A stretch of 33,549 nt of DNA from Candidatus Colwelliibacteriota bacterium (GTDB taxonomy: Bacteria > Patescibacteriota > Minisyncoccia > UBA6257 > Colwellbacteraceae). Both the position numbers and the translations under genes were made by a program. The DNA lies in the NCBI GenBank assembly GCA_030700125.1, contig JAUYKE010000003.1:1-33549 (forward strand), read 5' to 3'. The notes under the pieces were generated by a model that saw nothing but the letters and a program-made list of their open reading frames with translations, had not been told where the DNA came from and ran no database searches. This document shows, in pieces, positions 28,154 to 33,549 of the stretch (its first letter is position 1; the number at the start of each line of letters is the position of its first letter).

Positions 28154-28302
28154 CGCCCAGCACCTTGCTGTCGTAGAGAACCTCTCGCAGTTCCGCTGGG
28201 CTCGGTCCCTGAACTTGTTGAAGGGCCAGCGGAACGAGAGGAGGAGGTCCGACCGCTGGAGTCGGACAATCCGAGTTCTCATAGACAGCAAGGTGCTGGG
28301 CG
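28154..28302 (+). repeat. Structured palindromic element, copy E2 (upstream of recO)
   Basis: 19-bp perfect outer stem cgcccagcaccttgctgtc/gacagcaaggtgctgggcg, 3x3 gta/ata, inner stem gagaac/gttctc, hairpin 28183-28241, hairpin gtccgac-CGCTGGA-gtcggac. Confidence 0.82.
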
Positions 28303-28358
28303 ACATCCCCCTTAAAGGAAGAGGTATTGGTAAGCACCCATGTTAAAATAAAAATGCC

Positions 28359-28895
28359 ATGCGAGAATATTTTACGCCCGGAATCGTCCTTGATAGGGAA
28401 CCGAGAAACGAATTAGACGAAGACATCATCATCTACACGAAAAATTTAGGCAAAGTAAGGGCCTTCACTAAAAGTAGCCGGAAAATTACTTCTAAGCTTT
28501 CCGGTCATCTCACTCCCGGTCGCCTGGCCAACCTCAGATTTGTTGAAAGAAACAAGCTCCAATTGGTAGATGCTCTATCTCTTCCCGCGCCCGGCAACCC
28601 CAAAGAGCTTTTGTTCTTCCTCAATTTTATCAACAAAACTACCCCTTACGGCGATGCCGATTTAAGTTTATGGTATATGGTAGAAGAAATTGTTGGAGGT
28701 AATCATTTGAGTCCCGCTATTTATCGGCACCTCCTTGAACGGCTGGGATTTGGCGGGGAAGAAGTTAATTGTCATTACTGCGAAAACGGTGAAGTAAACT
28801 TCTTTGATCCGTCCGAAACTGTTTTTTTGTGTTCTAAATGCCGCCCGGTAATAAATATTGACTTTGATGAACTCATCCTTTTGGAAGAAAGTTAG
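28359..28895 (+). CDS. recO: DNA repair protein RecO-like with CxxC zinc motif
   Basis: GIVLDREPRNELDEDIIIYTKNLGKVRAFTKSSRKITSKLSGHLTPG, CHYCENG...FLCSKCR. Confidence 0.85.
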   Translation: MREYFTPGIVLDREPRNELDEDIIIYTKNLGKVRAFTKSSRKITSKLSGHLTPGRLANLRFVERNKLQLVDALSLPAPGNPKELLFFLNFINKTTPYGDADLSLWYMVEEIVGGNHLSPAIYRHLLERLGFGGEEVNCHYCENGEVNFFDPSETVFLCSKCRPVINIDFDELILLEES

Positions 28896-30591
28896 AATAC
28901 CGTTCTTTGTTGGGCTTCTTATCTTGGTGCTCGTCGCCGGTTTTTTCCTCTACGAGCGGCTGAGGGGAGGGGTGGATCTCGCTATCCAATTACCGGACGG
29001 AGAAGTAGAACTAGGAGAGCCATTTGACATGGAGATTACTCTGGCCAATAACTCCGCTAATGCCTTAAGAAACGTTCGGCTCGAGCTTCATCTTCCGGAA
29101 GGATTGCTACTGGCTGACAGACCGGACGAGAAGATTATTTCCCGAGGAATCGGCGACATGGGAAACGGCCGGCTCCACCGGGAAACCGTCAAAGTGGTCG
29201 CTGTTCCCGGAGAGAACCCCAACTACACTGCCAAGCTAGTCGCCTATTACGTGCCCGCCTCGATTTCAGCTAACCTTCAGAAAACCGAGGAAAAAGAAAC
29301 TCGGGTTAGAAAGCCGAATGTTTTGTTGGAATTGGGTGCCCCTGAGAGAATTTTCTCAAACGAAGAATTAGAAATAAAAACCTCATATAAAAATGAGTTG
29401 GAGCCAGAAAGCGGCAATTATTCGCTAGAGCTTAAGCTCAATTATCCGCCGGACTTGGATATTATTAGTCGCGAACCGATACCCAACGGAGAAAATAATA
29501 ACTGGCGGCTGGCGGATATCGGTCTCCGGGAAGGATCTGTTACCGTGCATGGCAATATAGAACTGCCGGACAGCGCCAGTTTCAACGTTAGAGCCGAACT
29601 GGTAATGAGAATTCTAGGCAAGGAGTATCCGGTTGTCTCAGCCACAAAGGATATTGCCATTAACCCCTCACCCCTCGCTTTTAGGGTCGGTCTAGGGAGC
29701 GGTAAAGAAACGGTAGAGCTCGGAGAAGAATTAATCTATTTCCTCCAGTACAAAAATAACGCCAATGTTCCTTTGGAGGATGTGGTAATTAGTGCCCAAC
29801 TTACTGGTGAGATGTTTGACTTCGGTTCCCTTGAAACCAATGGCGCGGCCGACGTCCTCACCGACACCCTAGTTTGGAGCCCTACCCAGATTAAAGATCT
29901 GGAAATATTAGAGCCGAATGAGGAAGGACAAGTTTCCTTTGCCATAAAGGTAAGAAACGATTATCCGGTCCAAGGGGTAAATAATAAGAATTTTGTATTG
30001 AAGGTTGGTGCGAGAATCGAATCGCCAACCGTTCCTCCTCCACTCACTATCAATAAAACCGTAAATTCGGGTAAATTAGAAACGAAAGTCGCCGGTAAAT
30101 TAGCCATAGAAGCCGGAGTTTTCTTTCGGGATGCGGCCGCCAAAATTGTTAATGGCGGACCAATGCCCCCGAAAGTCGGTGCGCCGACCAAGTTTACAAT
30201 CCATTGGTCTTTAAGTAATGCGGCGACCGATCTGGGAGGGGTAGAGGTCAAAGCTAAACTGGAGAATGGAGTATCTTTTACCGGCAAAGTGAAAAGCAAT
30301 ACCAACTCCTTACCCCAGTTCGATCCTGTCACAAGAGAGGTGATTTGGCGGCTGGAGCGAATACCTGCCAATAGCGGCGTTATAGAGGCAAAGCCGGAAG
30401 CAATTTTTCAAGTAGAAGCAGTTCCTTCAATCTCCCTGGTCAATGAGTATATGCCCCTTCTTAGTACCACGGAGCTAAGAGGCAGAGATGAGTTCACCGG
30501 TGCGGAGCTGCGAGGCAGCGCCTCGCCTCTCACTACCCGTCTCGAGAAAGACTCTACCGTTCAAGTAGGCGACGGCTTGGTCAGGCAATGA
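28858..30591 (+). CDS. Membrane-anchored protein with DUF11/CARDB-like beta-sandwich repeats
   Basis: N-terminal TM (VRIPFFVGLLILVLVAGFFLYERL); repeated GEPFDMEITLANNSANALRNVRLELHLPEG / GEELIYFLQYKNNANVPLEDVVISAQL type segments. Confidence 0.65.
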   Translation: MTLMNSSFWKKVRIPFFVGLLILVLVAGFFLYERLRGGVDLAIQLPDGEVELGEPFDMEITLANNSANALRNVRLELHLPEGLLLADRPDEKIISRGIGDMGNGRLHRETVKVVAVPGENPNYTAKLVAYYVPASISANLQKTEEKETRVRKPNVLLELGAPERIFSNEELEIKTSYKNELEPESGNYSLELKLNYPPDLDIISREPIPNGENNNWRLADIGLREGSVTVHGNIELPDSASFNVRAELVMRILGKEYPVVSATKDIAINPSPLAFRVGLGSGKETVELGEELIYFLQYKNNANVPLEDVVISAQLTGEMFDFGSLETNGAADVLTDTLVWSPTQIKDLEILEPNEEGQVSFAIKVRNDYPVQGVNNKNFVLKVGARIESPTVPPPLTINKTVNSGKLETKVAGKLAIEAGVFFRDAAAKIVNGGPMPPKVGAPTKFTIHWSLSNAATDLGGVEVKAKLENGVSFTGKVKSNTNSLPQFDPVTREVIWRLERIPANSGVIEAKPEAIFQVEAVPSISLVNEYMPLLSTTELRGRDEFTGAELRGSASPLTTRLEKDSTVQVGDGLVRQ

Positions 30592-30616
30592 ATCTGTGAT
30601 ACAAAAGGAATTACTA

Positions 30617-31933
30617 ATGGAACAGAATAACTTGATGGAGAAGATAGTAAGCCTAGCAAAGAGGCGGGGTTTTATTTTCCCCAGTTCGGATATCTATGGT
30701 GGAATTACCGGTTTTTGGGACTACGGGCCTTTGGGGGTAGAGCTGAAAAACAATATCAAGCGTGAGTGGTGGAAGAACATGGTTTACAAACGCGACGATG
30801 TTGTTGGGATTGACGCCGCTATTATTATGAACCCTGAAGTTTGGAAAGCGTCGGGTCATATAGCAGCATTTAGTGACCCCCTCGTAGAGTGTAAGGTATG
30901 TCACAACCGCTTTAGAGCTGATGACAAAGAGGTAATAATTAACCACGAAAAGACTCCACACAATATAAATGGAGTTTTGGTGCCTGTTGAATGGACAGAC
31001 CCTCGTAATTTTAATCTTTTGATTAGGGCTTACTTAGGTGTCGTCGAGGCGCAACAGAACGAAGTTTATCTCCGTGGAGAAATTACCCAAGGAGTTTTCG
31101 CTAATTTTAAAAACATCGTTTCCTCCTCCAGGGTAAGAGTCCCTTTTGGTGTAGCTCAAATCGGGAAAGCTTTCCGCAACGAAATTACCCCAGGACACTT
31201 TACTTTTCGCAGTCGAGAATTCGAGCAGATGGAAGTAGAATACTTCATCAAGCCAGAGGAAGAAGAAGGAGAAAAAGCATTTGATTATTGGAAAAAAGAA
31301 CGGATGCAATGGTATCTCGGTTTAGGAATGAAGAAGGAAAATCTTCGATTTCGTCCTCATGAGCCCGATGAACGCGCTCACTATGCTCGTTCTGCCGAAG
31401 ATATTGAGTATAATGCTCCCTTCGGGTGGAAAGAACTGGAGGGTATTCACCACCGGGGGGATTGGGATCTATCTCGGCATAAAATTAAATACCAGGATCC
31501 GGATGCAGGCGAAGAATACACCCCGTGGGTAATTGAGACCTCCGGGGGAATTGATCGAGCAACCCTGTTCTTCCTTATTGACGCTTATAGCGAGGATAAA
31601 GATAGGGTAGTTCTCAAACTTCACCCAAAAATCGCCCCTTACAAAGCCGCTGTCTTTCCACTTTTAGCCAATAAGCCCGAGCTTATTAGCTTGGCCAGAA
31701 AAGTCTACGACGATTTACGTCAGCATTTCCCGACTGCTTGGGACGACCGAGGTAATATCGGCAAGCGCTACTACTCCCAAGATGAGATTGGCACCCCTTA
31801 TTGCATAACGGTTGATCACCAGTCCCTGGAAGACAAGACTGTTACTGTTCGCGACCGCGACACCACCGAACAGAAAAGAATAGCCATCCAGAAATTAGCA
31901 GATTACCTAAAAGACCAAGTTTATGAATTTTAA
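30617..31933 (+). CDS. glyS: Glycyl-tRNA synthetase (class II, dimeric type)
   Basis: FIFPSSDIYGGITGFWDYGPLGVELKNNIKREWW, FRNEITPGHFTFRSREFEQMEVEYF, VIETSGGIDRATLFFL. Confidence 0.95.
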   Translation: MEQNNLMEKIVSLAKRRGFIFPSSDIYGGITGFWDYGPLGVELKNNIKREWWKNMVYKRDDVVGIDAAIIMNPEVWKASGHIAAFSDPLVECKVCHNRFRADDKEVIINHEKTPHNINGVLVPVEWTDPRNFNLLIRAYLGVVEAQQNEVYLRGEITQGVFANFKNIVSSSRVRVPFGVAQIGKAFRNEITPGHFTFRSREFEQMEVEYFIKPEEEEGEKAFDYWKKERMQWYLGLGMKKENLRFRPHEPDERAHYARSAEDIEYNAPFGWKELEGIHHRGDWDLSRHKIKYQDPDAGEEYTPWVIETSGGIDRATLFFLIDAYSEDKDRVVLKLHPKIAPYKAAVFPLLANKPELISLARKVYDDLRQHFPTAWDDRGNIGKRYYSQDEIGTPYCITVDHQSLEDKTVTVRDRDTTEQKRIAIQKLADYLKDQVYEF

Positions 31934-33194
31934 GAAAACGGTTTTAGACAACGGTCTTCGAATCATTACCGCTCCTCAGCCGGATAATCCGGCGGTTACC
32001 ATTTTAGTTTTAGTGGAAGCCGGCTCGGAGTACGAAACTAAAGAGATTAACGGCCTCTCGCACTTCTTGGAACATCTCTGTTTTAAGGGGACTAAAAAAA
32101 GACCGAAAGCCATTGATATCGCCGGGGAATTGGACGGAATCGGCGCCCTTTACAACGCTTTTACCAGCCAGGAATTTACCGGTTATTTTGCTAAAGCTGA
32201 AGCTAAGCATTTCGGTAAAATTCTTGATGTCGTCTCTGATATCTATTTAAACTCGGTCTTTGACCCGAAGGAGATAGATAAAGAAAGAGGGGTGATTATC
32301 GAAGAAATTAATATGTATGAGGACCTGCCGATGGCGAGAGTTCACTACCTTTTTTTGGAGCTCCTCTATGGCGATCAGCCGGCCGGCTGGAACATTGTGG
32401 GGGAGAAAGAAATTATTAGAGCCCTGAAGCGTGAAGACTTTATCGCCTATCGCAAGAAACATTACTTGGCTGGAAAGACCATCGTCATTGTGGCCGGGAA
32501 TGTTAAGGAAGACGAAGCGATAGCTAAAGTAGAAAATATTTTTACAGATATCCCAACCGGTACTGAAGTTAAAAAAGCAAAACCCAAAGAAACTCAAGAG
32601 AAACCGGAACTTCTGGTGAAATTTAAAGAATCAGATCAAACTCACCTTATCTTAGGGGTCAGGGGTTATGACATTTTTGATAAACGTCGTTTTACCGTTG
32701 ATGTTATTAGCGATATCTTAGGCGGAGGTATGAGCTCCCGGCTGTTCCAAAAAATAAGGGAAGAAATGGGAGCGGCCTATTACGTTGGCGCCGGCTCTGA
32801 ATTTTTCAGCGATCATGGTTATCTTAGGGCTTCGGCCGGCATTGATCGCCAAAGACTACAGGAAGTTATTGAGGCAATTACTGCCGAATTCAAGCGACTG
32901 AAAGAGGAGCCAATTTCCCAGACCGAACTTCAGCGGGTCAAAGACCACCTTATCGGCAGCTTAATGCTAGGGTTGGAAACTTCAGATGACTTGGCCAGAT
33001 TCTACGGCGGTCAAGAGGTAATTGAGCGGAAAATTATGATGCCCGAAGAAATAGCAAGGCAAATTCAAGCGGTTACCGTAGAAGAGATTCAAGAGGTTGC
33101 CGAAGACCTCTTTCGGGACGAACGCTTAAACCTGGCTGTTATTGGCCCTATCCAAAATGGCGACCAATTGCGGCCGGCACTTAAAATAGATTAA
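31923..33194 (+). CDS. M16 family zinc peptidase
   Basis: HFLEHLCFKGT (HxxEH), ERGVIIEEINMYEDLP, GGGMSSRLFQKIREEMGAAYYV. Confidence 0.94.
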   Translation: MNFKKTVLDNGLRIITAPQPDNPAVTILVLVEAGSEYETKEINGLSHFLEHLCFKGTKKRPKAIDIAGELDGIGALYNAFTSQEFTGYFAKAEAKHFGKILDVVSDIYLNSVFDPKEIDKERGVIIEEINMYEDLPMARVHYLFLELLYGDQPAGWNIVGEKEIIRALKREDFIAYRKKHYLAGKTIVIVAGNVKEDEAIAKVENIFTDIPTGTEVKKAKPKETQEKPELLVKFKESDQTHLILGVRGYDIFDKRRFTVDVISDILGGGMSSRLFQKIREEMGAAYYVGAGSEFFSDHGYLRASAGIDRQRLQEVIEAITAEFKRLKEEPISQTELQRVKDHLIGSLMLGLETSDDLARFYGGQEVIERKIMMPEEIARQIQAVTVEEIQEVAEDLFRDERLNLAVIGPIQNGDQLRPALKID

Positions 33195-33216
33195 AATAGA
33201 ATAGAATAAAAGGTAG

Positions 33217-33549
33217 ATGACAAGGCAAGTCACAGAAGTCTCTTGGGTGACGCTCTGGCGGATTTTGGCCATGGCGCTTTTTATTGGCGCCCTCTATCTA
33301 ATGAGGGAAGCGGTAATCATCGTCCTCCTGGCCCTCGTTATCTCCACCGCCCTTCACCCGCCCGTGGCCTTTCTTCATAGGTGGAAAATTCCTCGTATTT
33401 TAGGGACGATTATTCTCTTCCTGGCGGTCTTCGTCATCTTGGCCTTCATCGTCTATGCCTTGCTGCATGTTGTCATCCTCGAATTAAATTCTGTCGTTAG
33501 GGACTTATCTGAATTAACCACTCGGTTCTTTGGCTTTCAGGCACCGGCC
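33217..33549 (+). CDS. AI-2E family transporter-like membrane protein (partial, runs off window)
   Basis: Open frame from atgacaaggcaagtc to the window end; MTRQVTEVSWVTLWRILAMALFIGALYLMREAVIIVLLALVISTALHPPV. Confidence 0.75.
   Translation, partial: MTRQVTEVSWVTLWRILAMALFIGALYLMREAVIIVLLALVISTALHPPVAFLHRWKIPRILGTIILFLAVFVILAFIVYALLHVVILELNSVVRDLSELTTRFFGFQAPA

Noticed and set aside
28109-28346. Four overlapping ORFs (65-77 aa) on both strands across E2
   Set aside because: Open frames forced by the palindromic composition; no coding signature, and structure explains the sequence better.

Overview
The window looks like a chromosomal segment of a Patescibacteria/CPR-type bacterium. It carries the 23S rRNA 3' end and 5S rRNA, then dense core genes: rodA/ftsW-like, mltG, rpoB, rpoC, rpsF, ssb, rpsR, PAP2 phosphatase, a YadG/YadH-type ABC exporter, parA, def, parB, RSH (rel/spoT), topA, dprA, pilO-like, a DHH phosphoesterase, rluD-like, rplS, recO, glyS, an M16 peptidase and a partial AI-2E-type transporter. 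There are four tRNAs (Leu-CAA, Ile-GAT, Val-GAC, Leu-GAG). The strongest signals lie between and inside the core genes. (1) Two ~148-149-nt elements (E1 in parB, 14925-15072; E2 upstream of recO, 28154-28302) fold into the same three-way junction. They share invariant unpaired motifs (3x3 internal loop GTA/ATA, bulge GCTYGGT, internal loop GCA/GA, hairpin loop CGCTGGA), while many stems differ by compensatory changes. This looks like an uncharacterised structured RNA or palindromic mobile element. (2) A 125-bp MITE-like element (12328-12452) has ~20-bp terminal inverted repeats and TGAA direct repeats. It sits exactly at the ATPase/permease gene junction, and removing it restores an ATGA stop/start overlap. 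Other observations: short palindromic repeats in parB, rluD and E2; recurrent TCTAGATTCTA-type intergenic repeats; several candidate leaderless promoters; an RSH protein with HDxxEN in place of HDxxED; and a terminator-bounded receiver/coiled-coil cassette. Everything here was read by eye; no searches or folding programs were run.
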